A DNA stretch of 56,984 nucleotides, from assembly GCA_022841345.1 (NCBI GenBank), contig JALHRR010000021.1:28383-85366 (forward strand). The letters are read 5' to 3'. Below, piece by piece: positions 18,250-28,057 of this stretch; the stretch's first letter is position 1, and each line of letters opens with the position of its first letter. The stretch comes from Saprospiraceae bacterium. GTDB taxonomy: Bacteria > Bacteroidota > Bacteroidia > Chitinophagales > Saprospiraceae. The notes under the pieces are model-generated. The model was given only the letters and a program-made list of their open reading frames with translations. It had not been told where the DNA came from and searched no databases. Position numbers and translations under genes: made by a program.

Positions 18250-18644
18250 TAATGGATAGCTTCTTGCTTAAATAATGGTTTCGTAGCCATCCAGAATAAA
18301 ACCGGAAATAAATGAATGGGAATTGTCAGACCCGCAAATAGTTCCGGAGACTCAATTTCCATGGGCAATTCGCTGGAAAACGGGATCAAAAAACTGACGA
18401 AAGTGAGCACCAGAAAAATGGCATTAAACCAGCTGTCGGTTCCATTTTTTACCCATTTGGCAAAGAAGAAGTACCCAAGAGAAGCTAATACACAGCTAAA
18501 TATGCACACAGCTACAAGGTTGATCCATGTAAAAACACTGGAAAAATCTACCAGCAAGGCCTGTGAATATGCTTCACTATAGATGCTTGCTGCGAGCCCT
18601 GCCAGAGCCCCGGATACTACACCATGGAAGAGTGTCTGTTTCAT
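18249..18644 (-). CDS. Four-helix membrane protein of unknown function
   Basis: This 131-residue protein has four clear hydrophobic helices (GVVSGALAGLAASIYSEAY, LVAVCIFSCVLASLGYFFF, WFNAIFLVLTFVSFLIPF, FAGLTIPIHLFPVLFWM). The pattern resembles small DUF6069-type integral membrane proteins, but the match is not certain. It is first in the run with DinB and GNAT and begins eight bases after the stop of the YceI gene, so YceI may be in the same operon. Confidence 0.7.
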   Translation of the reverse strand: MKQTLFHGVVSGALAGLAASIYSEAYSQALLVDFSSVFTWINLVAVCIFSCVLASLGYFFFAKWVKNGTDSWFNAIFLVLTFVSFLIPFSSELPMEIESPELFAGLTIPIHLFPVLFWMATKPLFKQEAIH

Positions 18645-18652
18645 AATATTAA

Positions 18653-19183
18653 TTATTTAGTGACGGGGACTGAAATTTCGACAAGAAGTTCCCGGGCAGC
18701 TTTGCCGGCCATTCCTTTCGTAGTTCCGATATTATAATCGAGCCTATTGATGGTAAAGCTGCCACTGAATGTATTATTTACAAATGTGAATGGAAAACTG
18801 ATTTCTTTTTTGACACCCCGCATATCCAAAATCCCTGTTACAGAATAACCTGAACTGGTTTTTGAAATGCCTGTAGAACTGAATCGGATCTCAGGATAGG
18901 TTTTAACATCAAACCATTTGTCGCTTTTGGCATGCTTATTTTTCATTCCATTTCCGGTGCTGATGGAATTCGCATCTATCACAACATCAAACTTAGATGC
19001 ATTGAGATTCTTTTCATCAAAAATGATATCGCCTTTGAAATTCTTGAAGACACCTGATGGGTCTTTACTGCTGAATTTTATGGAATAGCCCTCAGCAATT
19101 TTCCATTTGGAAGTTTGCAAAGCTGTAAAGGCACTAAACATTAAGATCGTAAAAATGGCAAAAGGGTAAGCTAGCTTTTTCAT
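18653..19183 (-). CDS. YceI family periplasmic lipid-binding protein
   Basis: The protein of ~176 residues has a signal peptide (MKKLAYPFAIFTILMFSAFTALQ) and a YceI lipocalin-like fold. Strand motifs include WKIAEGYSIKFSSKD, FKNFKGDIIFDEKNL, FDVVIDANSISTGNGMKNKH, DVKTYPEIRFSSTG and VTGILDMRGVKKEISFPFTF. The YceI/TT1927b family binds isoprenoid or other amphiphilic molecules in the periplasm. The ATG start is chosen over an in-frame TTG six bases earlier. Confidence 0.93.
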   Translation of the reverse strand: MKKLAYPFAIFTILMFSAFTALQTSKWKIAEGYSIKFSSKDPSGVFKNFKGDIIFDEKNLNASKFDVVIDANSISTGNGMKNKHAKSDKWFDVKTYPEIRFSSTGISKTSSGYSVTGILDMRGVKKEISFPFTFVNNTFSGSFTINRLDYNIGTTKGMAGKAARELLVEISVPVTK

Positions 19184-19249
19184 GTGCAATCTGATGTATA
19201 ATTTATACCTGTAAGATTACATTTTTTTGCGCAATAAATCAATCAAATT

Positions 19250-20290
19250 TCAGCTGATTCCTTTCTCGATTATAAACAAAGCTATGAGCTCCGAAGGTTT
19301 TAATTGAGTTTCCAATTCCGGATATTTTTTGCTTGCAAGGGAATATAATTTTTCAGAATCAAAATCATGTTGTTCCGCAGACTTTAAAATGCTGGGGTGT
19401 ATATAATACTCGCGACAGATTTTGACTGTATTGCCCAGTTTTTGAGCAACTTTTTTTACGAGACAAATTTGAAGTGATCGTTTGACATAGATCTGTTTCT
19501 CTGCGAGCGCTTCCGGAAAGAGTTCCAGTGCACTTACAGTACCTCCCCATGTTCTGAAGTCCTTGGCAGTAAATGATTCGCCGGTTATTTCTCTTAAATA
19601 TTCATTGACGTCCTGAGAATAAACAGGTAGCGATTTCCCATTTTCATCCAAATATCTGAATACTTCATGCCCCTTGAGTTCACTGCATTCCTGAATCAAT
19701 CTTGTGATTTTTTTTCCCCGGATCTGAACCTTACGATATAATCCTCCTTTTGCTGTAAATTCGAAACTAATTCCATTTTTAGAAAGCTTCAAATGTTTCC
19801 TTCTCAAGGTAGTTAGTCCGTAAGTCCCGTTTTCTTTCTCATAAATTTTGTTGCCTATTCTTATAGCGCTCTGATCCAGAATGCTTATAATCAGAGCAAT
19901 CACCTTTTCCTGTGGCCATCCATCCTTATTCAGCGTATAATTGATTTTTTTTCTGATGGAAGGTAATGCTTTAGCAAATGCTGCCATACGATCAAATTTC
20001 TTTACGAGACTTATGCGACTCCACTCAGGGTGATACATATATTGTGTACGACCTCTTGCATCAGTTCCTCTGGCTAAAACATGCCCCTCCGGTTCAGGGC
20101 TGATCCATACATTTTTCCAGGCGGGTGGAATAACCAGGGATTTGATCCTTTTTAGTATTTCCGGGTCAGTTATCTTTTGACCATTTTCATCGAGATACTG
20201 ATATCCACGACCCTTATGGATCCTTTTATATCCCGGGTCTTCTGCGGATTTGTAAATTAAGTTACTCAACGCCTGAGCACTATTTGTCAT
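19250..20290 (-). CDS. DNA topoisomerase IB (poxvirus-type)
   Basis: This 346-residue enzyme nicks and rejoins one DNA strand through a 3'-phosphotyrosine to relax supercoils. The N-terminal domain carries IKSLVIPPAWKNVWISP and QYMYHPEWSRISLVKKFDRM. The catalytic domain carries NKIYEKENGTYGLTTLRRKHL, AKGGLYRKVQI, the KDFRTWGGTVSAL segment with a catalytic Arg, and CREYYIHPSIL with the active tyrosine (~residue 296). The length is normal for bacterial members. The gene stands alone between YceI and an intergenic stretch with a gene remnant. Confidence 0.93.
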   Translation of the reverse strand: MTNSAQALSNLIYKSAEDPGYKRIHKGRGYQYLDENGQKITDPEILKRIKSLVIPPAWKNVWISPEPEGHVLARGTDARGRTQYMYHPEWSRISLVKKFDRMAAFAKALPSIRKKINYTLNKDGWPQEKVIALIISILDQSAIRIGNKIYEKENGTYGLTTLRRKHLKLSKNGISFEFTAKGGLYRKVQIRGKKITRLIQECSELKGHEVFRYLDENGKSLPVYSQDVNEYLREITGESFTAKDFRTWGGTVSALELFPEALAEKQIYVKRSLQICLVKKVAQKLGNTVKICREYYIHPSILKSAEQHDFDSEKLYSLASKKYPELETQLKPSELIALFIIEKGIS

Positions 20291-20497
20291 GTCGTTTTAT
20301 TGGTTTAATAAAAATTTATATCAAGACGATATACGATGAAAATTCAGGCAATGGTTACGATCATGAAACTAGGGAATGTAGGAGAAAGGTCAAAGGCTTT
20401 GAAATATAATAGTTTTTGGAACTTGGATAATGAAAGAAGAGTAGATAGGATATGGGTAGCAATTGGAGGTTTGGTCAATTGAAATTGTGGCCATTAA

Positions 20498-20680
20498 ATC
20501 AATATAGACACCTCAAAATTAAGCAAGTATGAGGATAAACGTGGAAATGTTCAAGTCAATATTAATGACCAATTTTGTCCTGGTTCAAGTCCAAATGATT
20601 TATTTTCAACTCATGGATTCAGATTAAATGGAACAACTTTTCTATATACAATAAACAATGGTAAACTTGAACTGCCCTAA
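20498..20680 (+). pseudogene. Possible 3' remnant of a gene without a start
   Basis: An open frame of 60 codons runs from just after a stop at 20495 to TAA at 20678-20680. It reads as a plausible polar beta-rich C-terminus (for example QVNINDQFCPGSSPNDLF and YTINNGKLELP) but has no start codon near its beginning. The DNA upstream (20291-20495) has stops in all frames. It ends 12 bases before the ATG of the beta-barrel gene. I read it as the tail of a truncated gene; it could also be chance. Confidence 0.3.
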
Positions 20681-20692
20681 AATACAATTCAT

Positions 20693-21442
20693 ATGTCGAA
20701 ATTCATTAAACTATCTGCACTTATTATATTTTGTGTGTTTTATTCAAAACAAATTATAGCTCAATACTTAAGTATTCATCCAATTGGAGAGGCAAAATAT
20801 TATTCTAAAACAATCTCTCCAATACTTAATCAGGATGGCAGATTTGCGGATAATCGACAATATATTGGTATTAAATATGATCACTGGTCTATGAACAAAA
20901 GATTATTAATTGGTGTATTTTACTTTAAATTCCGTGGAAGCACAGGATTTCAGGTCATTGAACCTTATTTTGGATATGGTAATATTAACACAACCTTAAA
21001 CCGATTCGGAGCTTTTGCTGGATGGAATCTTTTATCTTCTAAATCAAACTTCACAATTTCCCCATTTGCAACCATTATTTTTCAGAATGCGTTTACGACC
21101 TCCCCTAGTGGAGAAGTTGGGCCAATCGATCCCATTTATCTGCCATATCAAGGCACAAGGTACATTGAAGCATTAGGGGGCAATCAAATTGTATTAGGCC
21201 CAGGTTTTGACATAGGATGGAACCCATTTTGGAAAATATTTATCAATATCAAAATGCATTATGCGTTTGCATTTAAACCATATCAAAGATACATTGTGGA
21301 GTACTCCTACAATGGAGTTCAGCAGCCTGATGGAGTGTGGGAAACAGATGGGACAGGTATGTTTTATTCATTAGGTTTAGGATTTCGCTTGTTTGATATT
21401 CAAATGAAGACAAAGTCTAAGGTAAGACAGAAGCGAAGATAA
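20693..21442 (+). CDS. Predicted outer-membrane beta-barrel protein
   Basis: This 249-residue protein has a signal peptide (LIIFCVFYSKQIIAQ) and ~10 amphipathic strands with aromatic girdle residues: YIGIKYDHWSMNKRLLIGVFY, VIEPYFGYGNI, FGAFAGWNLL, FTISPFATIIFQ and FDIGWNPFWKIFINIKMHYAF. It ends in a basic tail (KSKVRQKRR), which is unusual for barrels that finish in Phe. No specific family is recognised. Codon use is somewhat more AT-rich than neighbouring genes, and the remnant directly before it hints at local rearrangement. Confidence 0.65.
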   Translation: MSKFIKLSALIIFCVFYSKQIIAQYLSIHPIGEAKYYSKTISPILNQDGRFADNRQYIGIKYDHWSMNKRLLIGVFYFKFRGSTGFQVIEPYFGYGNINTTLNRFGAFAGWNLLSSKSNFTISPFATIIFQNAFTTSPSGEVGPIDPIYLPYQGTRYIEALGGNQIVLGPGFDIGWNPFWKIFINIKMHYAFAFKPYQRYIVEYSYNGVQQPDGVWETDGTGMFYSLGLGFRLFDIQMKTKSKVRQKRR

Positions 21443-21726
21443 AATCCAAATTTTACATGAATGGAGGTATTGAAGAATGACTTCTTGAAAATTTTATTAT
21501 TTTTAAATAAATTATCCACCAGTAAATGAAGTTACCGTTTTATATTCCCCTGAAACATATTGGAATACCTGGGTTCTTGAAAAACCTGATTTTAGGTTTC
21601 ATAGATCAGGAGGGTATTGCTTTACAGTGGTTCCTTGAAATTGTTATTTCGTGAAAATCTGCGAATTTCAAATCTGACACGCTTTTTATTATTTAAGATC
21701 CTGATAAAGGACAAGGAAGCGTACCA

Positions 21727-24700
21727 TCAAACTTCTGATTTCCTCTCTACAAAATACATATCCACATCTCCCTTATTTTTGGCAGGGATTTTTCCTCTGT
21801 ATTCGCATTCAAAGTCCCCATTCAACAAAGAATGTGTGGCGCCACTGATATTGATTTTACCGGGTTCAGAATGCTGTTCCATTCGTGCAGCAGTGTTGAC
21901 TGTATCTCCCCAGATGTCGTAAGCATATTTTTTTACGCCTACGATTCCAGCAACTACTGGACCTGAGTGAATACCGATTCTTATCCGGAATAGACTATTG
22001 CTCTGATGAATGAACTCAAGAATGTCAAGTGCGGCATTTACAGCTTGCCTTGCATGATTTTCATTTTCATCCGGCATACCACTTACAGCCAAATAGGCAT
22101 CTCCAATTGTTTTAATTTTTTCTAAACCATGCTTTTCCATTATAGCATCAAATGCGGTGAAGCTCTTATGAATAGCAGCTACCAATTCAGTAGGAGGGAG
22201 GCGCTCGCTGATACCTGTGAAATTCACGAAATCTGTAAACAAGACAGTCACATTATTATATTGTTTGGCTTCAGCTGATCCCTTATCTTTCAGTTCCATC
22301 GCAATATTATATGGAAGAATATTGAGCAAAAGCTCGTCTGACTTTTCTTTTTCGGAGTTCAGAGCCCTGGTTCTTTCAAGTACTTTATTTTCAAGATTAA
22401 GATTATAATCTTCCAAACGCTTTTTATTGATGCGCAGGTCTTCTTCAATCATTTTTCGTCCTTCGATCTCTTGCGACAGCACTGTATTGAGGTGGTTGGT
22501 TTGTTCAAACAGCATTGTATTCTGCAATGAAATGGCAGTCTGCGTGGCCATAACCTGCAGGATTTCTATACGCTCCTTTGTGAAAGCTCCTGCAATCAAA
22601 TTATTTTCCAGATATAAAAATGCAAAGGCCTCACCCACTTGTTTCAGGGGAATACAGACTATAGATTTGATTTCATTTTTAGAAATATAATTTTCATGGG
22701 CATAAGGCATAGTTTCCGAAGCATTGTCGAGTACAAGAATTTCACCGCTTCGAATCACTGAATTGATAACAGAATGACTAATGGACTGGTACTTCTCAAA
22801 ATCAATTTCCTGCAAGACTTTTACTTCTTTTCCTGAAGCATCAACAGAAGCTTTTATGCTAAGTTTTCCATTTTCCTTAATGATTAAAAATGCTCTTTCT
22901 GCGCCTGCATTTTCTGTTAATAAATTCATCAATCTGACAAGTAAATTTTCCAAATTCATCTCACCTGAAATGAGATGTATGGTCTTTAAAACGGTATTCA
23001 AATCAAGATTTGTTGACTTAATTCCGATTTCTTCCATCGAAAGGAAGCCGGCATACTGCGTCTTCATTTGCTCTAATTTGGCACTTGCCCCCCATTTACT
23101 GTACGTTTTGTACGTATGCGAAAAGTAAAAACGTGCTACTTCAGCTTGATTATTAGCCTGATAAAATATAGCGGTTCTTTCCCAGGCGAGGGCTTCATCA
23201 TGGACATATTTATGAAGCCTTGCATTTTTTATGGATTCTGTATAATACTTCATGGCTTCATCATTCCTACCGGTGAGGACACTGTATTCTGCCAGCATTA
23301 ACTGATATCTGTGGAGGAAATTGATATCATACAGATTGCTCAGCTCTTTGAACAATTTCAGGTTTTTCCTGCAAATTTTGAGTAATCTGGCTTGCTCTGA
23401 TTCGGTTTGTTTGTTAAAAATAGGAGTGATACAAATGCTTTCATAAAAATAGAAGAGAAGCTCAGTGATCGTCCCTTTCACAGGAATCAGGTATTCTTTT
23501 TCTCTGCAACAATTTTTCCATGCCACTTCGTCCTGATTGAAAACAATGGCAAGGAATTTCTTCTGCATATTGATGTTATGATAATACAGATTATATGCAG
23601 GCTCATCCGGGAAATCGAATGATTTTTCATCATAAATATCACCCTGCAGATGCTCAAAGTCATTGACACCATATATGAGATTATTTACTGATTGAGTGAA
23701 AAGGTTGATTCTTGCATGTGTCAGCACCTGATTCAGTGGGGCAACCTGCATATTGAGCAATTGGCCCCTTTTTAATGTTGCTTGCAGTGGCTCACCCGCA
23801 TAGACACTCCAGTACATAATGAATTGGCCAAGGATTGCTGTAAATTCAAAATCTCCGGTTTCCAGGCCTTTTCGAAAACCTTTTTCTATATCAGGAATAG
23901 CTTTACCGAGGTGCATTGTATAATGCGCAATGAAAGTATGATATGCCTGTTTGATGGAAGAAATTTGATCCTCATGCTGCAATAACTCTGATAATTTGTT
24001 GCCGAGTTCCCCAAACTGGATACCTTTCAGGGTTTTGTTCATGTAAGCGATGTTGATGTAACCGAATACAATGAAAGCGATAGGAGATTTGGGCCCAAGT
24101 CCATTTTTGAGTGTCAGTTTGATTAGTTCAAACATGATTAATGGAACTGCGTTGGGTTCGATAAAATAACTTGCGTAGGCAACCCTGTGCATAATAACCA
24201 TAGCCGTTAACAACGCTTCATCCTTCAGTAAGGGAAGTTTTAGGATTTCATCTTCACTGAATTTTTTCAATCTGAAGTTTGTGAAGATATAACCTGTCAG
24301 CACATCGATCTGAGATGGTTTTCGCTTTATTTTTATCCCGATTATACGAAGCACTTGCAGGCCAATATCTATGACCCGGGTATGATTACTGCCGGCTATT
24401 GCATTTTGAATTTTGAGATCAGCTACTTTCAGTTTATCCAGTGAATTATTGATTCTAAGGTCCAGAATACTGATTAATTCATCAAATCTCTCCTGATTAT
24501 TGCATTGATTCGCCGCCATTGCTGCTCTCAGATAAAGGCTGAAAGCAGATACATAATCTGATTCCCAGCTTTCACCGCTGATGAGTTCTATGGCATTTTC
24601 ATAATACTGAAGTGCGAGAGAGTAGGCAGTAGCTGTTTGAGAACGATTGCCCGCAATGATATTAAGCTGCGAGATCTTGTTTCGTTCATCCGTGTCCGTG

Positions 24701-26832
24701 AGTTCAGATTTTGCAAAATTGAATTGATTTACAATATCAAATATGCTGTCTCTTACATTGGTTTCATCCGTTTTTTGAAATATTAAGCGTCCAATTTCAA
24801 GGTGAAAAAGTTTTTTTTGATCGTCCTCAGTGAGTGAATACAAGGCCTGCTGGACGCGGTCATGCACAAAATAAAAATCTGTATCCGCCGTGTCAATGAT
24901 GAGGCCATTATTGATGGCTGGCTTGAGACTATCCTGAACTGATCCGGTAGTTTGTCCCGTCACCTGAGCAAGGATTTGTATTGGAAATTTATTTCCAATG
25001 CAGGAGGCGATTTTGAGAACATGGATGGAATCTTGTTTCAATTTGTTGATAGTATCCAGCATCAGATTAACAATGTCACCTTCTAAGTTGAATGACAGAA
25101 TTTTATCGTTGTCCCATTTCCATTTTCTATCAGCCCTGTCGAAATACATCATTTTGTTTTCATAAATGGCTTTGACAAATTGATTGACAAAGAGTGCATT
25201 TCCTCCGGATTTTTTCTGGATCAGAGACACCAGTTCATGGATATAAGGCTCAGTACTTCCTGTTATATATTTAATAAATTCTTCGATATCCCCGGAAGTC
25301 AGATTTTCAAGATGTATTTCTTCAGGCAGGATGCCCCTTTTTTCAATTTCAAGTTTGAATTGCAGGAAAAAATGCCCTACAGTAATTTCATTGTCCCTGT
25401 AAGCACCGATCACGAGTATGTTTCTGAGTGAATCATTGCTGAGAATATTTCTGAGGAGCGTCAGAGAAGAGGAATCGCTCCATTGCAGGTCATCCAGAAA
25501 CAGGACAATTGATTTGTTGAATAATGAAATGGTTTGCAAAAAATTAATGAATGCATAATTGAATCTCTGTTGTGCTTCATTTCCATTCAATACAGGTAAT
25601 TCCGGCTCTTCCGGCAATAGTCTTTCAAGACCAGGTACGATATCGAATAATGCTCTGCCGATGGGATGTAAGACTTTTTGCAGTTCATCTTTCAGTTCCC
25701 TGAGCTGATCTTGTCCGCTTAATTCTATTTGTTCCATCATTCTTCCGAATGCTTGTGCCATTGCGGAGTAAGGGACATCCGTCTTAAGAGAATCGAATTT
25801 GCCTGATGCAAATATTCCACCATCATTGGAGACGGTTCGATTCAGGTGGTTCACAAGGCTGGTTTTACCGGTGCCTGAATGTCCATACACCAGGAGTAGT
25901 TCCTTTTTACCTGAAAGGACTTTATGGTACACGGATTTCATTTTTTCAATTTGCTTATCCCGGCCAAAAAGCAGATTGGTTGATCTCAGCAATCCGGAGG
26001 AATCTTGCTTCCCCAGTTCAAAAATTTCCGTTTTATCTTTCTTTTCAAGCGTATCCATTATGACACTCAGGTCATGAGCTATTCCATCTGCGGAATGATA
26101 TCGTTTTTCAATATCCTTTTCCAGCATTTTCATGATGAGCAGTGACAGAATTTCCGGAATATCAGATATGGTATGTGGTGATACCGGGCGAATGGCAATA
26201 TGAGCGTGGATTTTGGCAGCATCCTCCTTATCTTTAAATGGCAGATGTCCAGTAAAAAGCTCATAAAAAATCACTCCCAGCGAATAGATATCAGAGCTAT
26301 ATCCTATTTCTGCACTAATTCTTCCTGTCTGTTCGGGGGCTATATAATCAGGATGGGCATTGGTATATAACTGCGAGACCTGCTCATCTTCTTTTCTCAA
26401 AATTCTTTTTGAAAGCCCCAGACTGATAAAATAAATTTTGTCCGATTTATTCTCAATAAGGATGTGTTCCGGCTGAAGATTGAGATGCAGTATTTGCTGA
26501 TTATGAACCTTTGAAAGTTGCTTAGCGATACGTAAACAAAGATTTATTTTGTCAGAAAGTTGAACCAGTTCTGTCCATTTTTCACGCAGGTTTTTGCCAT
26601 CAATGTACTGCAATATTATATCGATCTCATTTTGGTTGCCTGCAATGTCAATGACTTTTCTGAATCCTTCTATATTTTCATTATTAAATGAAGCTTCATT
26701 GGAAGATTTAATTTGCTCAATTTGATTGAGAGAAATTAATGGGGCCGTTTTATGAATAGTTGATATTTCAGCACTACTGCTTGACCCATGAAAACTATAC
26801 CGATTCCCAGAAAATAGTATTACTGTTTTCAT
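21727..26832 (-). CDS. Pseudokinase - AAA/STAND-type ATPase - GAF - class III adenylate cyclase fusion
   Basis: Starting at ATG 26832 (a TTG 24 bases earlier is less likely), the protein has 1,701 residues. Residues ~1-265 follow the Ser/Thr kinase fold: IAPEQTGR and SDIYSLGVIFYELFTGHLPF are kept. The catalytic loop reads HLNLQPEHILI (Asp and Asn lost), the DFG position reads SLGLS, and no VAIK lysine is seen, so this looks like a pseudokinase. Residues ~285-640 are an AAA_16-type ATPase with Walker A GHSGTGKTS and Walker B IVLFLDDLQWSD. A long helical, TPR-like region follows to ~1220, then a GAF domain (~1225-1395), a coiled coil and a class III cyclase (~1500-1690). The cyclase keeps both metal Asp residues (FTDFVNF, IGDAYL), the adenine-selecting Lys (KIKTIGD) and Asp (YDIWGDT), and the transition-state Asn and Arg (VNTAARM). 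The expected product is cAMP. The gene appears monocistronic. Confidence 0.85.
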   Translation of the reverse strand: MKTVILFSGNRYSFHGSSSSAEISTIHKTAPLISLNQIEQIKSSNEASFNNENIEGFRKVIDIAGNQNEIDIILQYIDGKNLREKWTELVQLSDKINLCLRIAKQLSKVHNQQILHLNLQPEHILIENKSDKIYFISLGLSKRILRKEDEQVSQLYTNAHPDYIAPEQTGRISAEIGYSSDIYSLGVIFYELFTGHLPFKDKEDAAKIHAHIAIRPVSPHTISDIPEILSLLIMKMLEKDIEKRYHSADGIAHDLSVIMDTLEKKDKTEIFELGKQDSSGLLRSTNLLFGRDKQIEKMKSVYHKVLSGKKELLLVYGHSGTGKTSLVNHLNRTVSNDGGIFASGKFDSLKTDVPYSAMAQAFGRMMEQIELSGQDQLRELKDELQKVLHPIGRALFDIVPGLERLLPEEPELPVLNGNEAQQRFNYAFINFLQTISLFNKSIVLFLDDLQWSDSSSLTLLRNILSNDSLRNILVIGAYRDNEITVGHFFLQFKLEIEKRGILPEEIHLENLTSGDIEEFIKYITGSTEPYIHELVSLIQKKSGGNALFVNQFVKAIYENKMMYFDRADRKWKWDNDKILSFNLEGDIVNLMLDTINKLKQDSIHVLKIASCIGNKFPIQILAQVTGQTTGSVQDSLKPAINNGLIIDTADTDFYFVHDRVQQALYSLTEDDQKKLFHLEIGRLIFQKTDETNVRDSIFDIVNQFNFAKSELTDTDERNKISQLNIIAGNRSQTATAYSLALQYYENAIELISGESWESDYVSAFSLYLRAAMAANQCNNQERFDELISILDLRINNSLDKLKVADLKIQNAIAGSNHTRVIDIGLQVLRIIGIKIKRKPSQIDVLTGYIFTNFRLKKFSEDEILKLPLLKDEALLTAMVIMHRVAYASYFIEPNAVPLIMFELIKLTLKNGLGPKSPIAFIVFGYINIAYMNKTLKGIQFGELGNKLSELLQHEDQISSIKQAYHTFIAHYTMHLGKAIPDIEKGFRKGLETGDFEFTAILGQFIMYWSVYAGEPLQATLKRGQLLNMQVAPLNQVLTHARINLFTQSVNNLIYGVNDFEHLQGDIYDEKSFDFPDEPAYNLYYHNINMQKKFLAIVFNQDEVAWKNCCREKEYLIPVKGTITELLFYFYESICITPIFNKQTESEQARLLKICRKNLKLFKELSNLYDINFLHRYQLMLAEYSVLTGRNDEAMKYYTESIKNARLHKYVHDEALAWERTAIFYQANNQAEVARFYFSHTYKTYSKWGASAKLEQMKTQYAGFLSMEEIGIKSTNLDLNTVLKTIHLISGEMNLENLLVRLMNLLTENAGAERAFLIIKENGKLSIKASVDASGKEVKVLQEIDFEKYQSISHSVINSVIRSGEILVLDNASETMPYAHENYISKNEIKSIVCIPLKQVGEAFAFLYLENNLIAGAFTKERIEILQVMATQTAISLQNTMLFEQTNHLNTVLSQEIEGRKMIEEDLRINKKRLEDYNLNLENKVLERTRALNSEKEKSDELLLNILPYNIAMELKDKGSAEAKQYNNVTVLFTDFVNFTGISERLPPTELVAAIHKSFTAFDAIMEKHGLEKIKTIGDAYLAVSGMPDENENHARQAVNAALDILEFIHQSNSLFRIRIGIHSGPVVAGIVGVKKYAYDIWGDTVNTAARMEQHSEPGKINISGATHSLLNGDFECEYRGKIPAKNKGDVDMYFVERKSEV

Positions 26833-27014
26833 ACTAATAATTTTATTTACCGGCAATATTCTGTTCCTCAGGCATCGGTTCTATTATTATCCAATCACCT
26901 CCCGGTGAATTGATTTTCAGTAAAAATGTCTTAAAAATTAGTTCGATTGCCAGTCAAAGTCAATATTAATAAATCTTGTGATCATTGAGGAATTTTTGAT
27001 TGAAATTGGTGATT

Positions 27015-28040
27015 TCAAGACGCTTTAATTTGATATTTTATATTGGCAGGTTCTTCAGTTTTAATTCCATTAGATCTGTTCCTGTATCTGGAAAGCGTAC
27101 TATAAATGGCAAGCCTTGCGCGGTTTAATCCTCCCAGCGGTCGATGTACGGGTAGTGAATGCCAGGGATTGAATGATAACTTCTCTGCAAACTCCTTAAT
27201 TTCTTGAGTATCAAATACCTGTCCCGGAATGTGCAGCGTCGCAAGTTTTATAAATGGTGAATTCCATTTTACTGTAGGATCTTCAATGGGCATTTTATCC
27301 GCATCCTCCTGAAATTGAACCATGAAATCAAATGTTATATCCGCATTTTCTAAATAAGCCACCAGCTGATGTCTAAGGAAATCAGGATCCTTTTGCCTGG
27401 GAACAGGGGTATGGTAATTTAAGGTGGATTTGAACATGAATTTAATAGCTCTTTGGGAGCCAAATTGGTAGGCAGTAGTACTGTAATAATTTTGTTCTAC
27501 TACACTTCCCACTTTTGAATTTGCTTTGGCAACTCTGAACATTAAGCCCCAATGGAAAGGGTTCAGAATAAATAATATCAGACTCAGTTTTCCGGAAGTA
27601 AAGGCTTTGATGACTCCACTAAATTCTTTGACGCTCTTTGAAACAAAAGTTTCATAGTTAAGGCCAATAAAATCCTGGGTTTTTTCCATGTGCTCGTCAT
27701 GCTTCAATTTTTCGCCTTCTACTCCAAGCAGTTTGACAGCAATGCCTCTCTGATCTTTGGCAGCGTCATTTTTAATGCCGGTGGCTGCATTGGAAAATCT
27801 GATGATGGCATCATAGCTTTTTTGCTCTGCAAAAATTCCTATCTGGTACTGAGGGTCCAGATTGGGTAAGATGCTGAAAGTTCCTCTCAGGCAACCATGC
27901 ATTTTGGTTTCAGCCTGCCGAAGCATATCAGTTCCACGGGGAAACAGTTCATCCATTTGATTTTTTAACTCACTGACCATTTGATCTATGTAGAAATTTT
28001 CATTTTCAGGTGGATACTCTTTCCCTATTTCTTTTTTCAT
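27015..28040 (-). CDS. Catalase-like heme protein
   Basis: This protein of ~341 residues has the catalase fold in a shortened form. The distal His lies in KMHGCLRGTFSI, followed by AIIRFSNA, DQRGIAVKLLG and QDFIGLNYETFVSKS. The proximal region NRARLAIYSTLSRYRNR supplies the heme-ligating Tyr with the following Arg pattern. Such small catalase-like proteins include allene oxide synthase-type and lipid-hydroperoxide-acting enzymes as well as weak catalases; true H2O2 dismutation is not assured. ATG 28040 is used rather than an in-frame TTG six bases upstream. It follows the DyP gene by 17 bases, in one operon. Confidence 0.83.
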   Translation of the reverse strand: MKKEIGKEYPPENENFYIDQMVSELKNQMDELFPRGTDMLRQAETKMHGCLRGTFSILPNLDPQYQIGIFAEQKSYDAIIRFSNAATGIKNDAAKDQRGIAVKLLGVEGEKLKHDEHMEKTQDFIGLNYETFVSKSVKEFSGVIKAFTSGKLSLILFILNPFHWGLMFRVAKANSKVGSVVEQNYYSTTAYQFGSQRAIKFMFKSTLNYHTPVPRQKDPDFLRHQLVAYLENADITFDFMVQFQEDADKMPIEDPTVKWNSPFIKLATLHIPGQVFDTQEIKEFAEKLSFNPWHSLPVHRPLGGLNRARLAIYSTLSRYRNRSNGIKTEEPANIKYQIKAS

Positions 28041-28057
28041 GGTCAATAATTTTTTGT

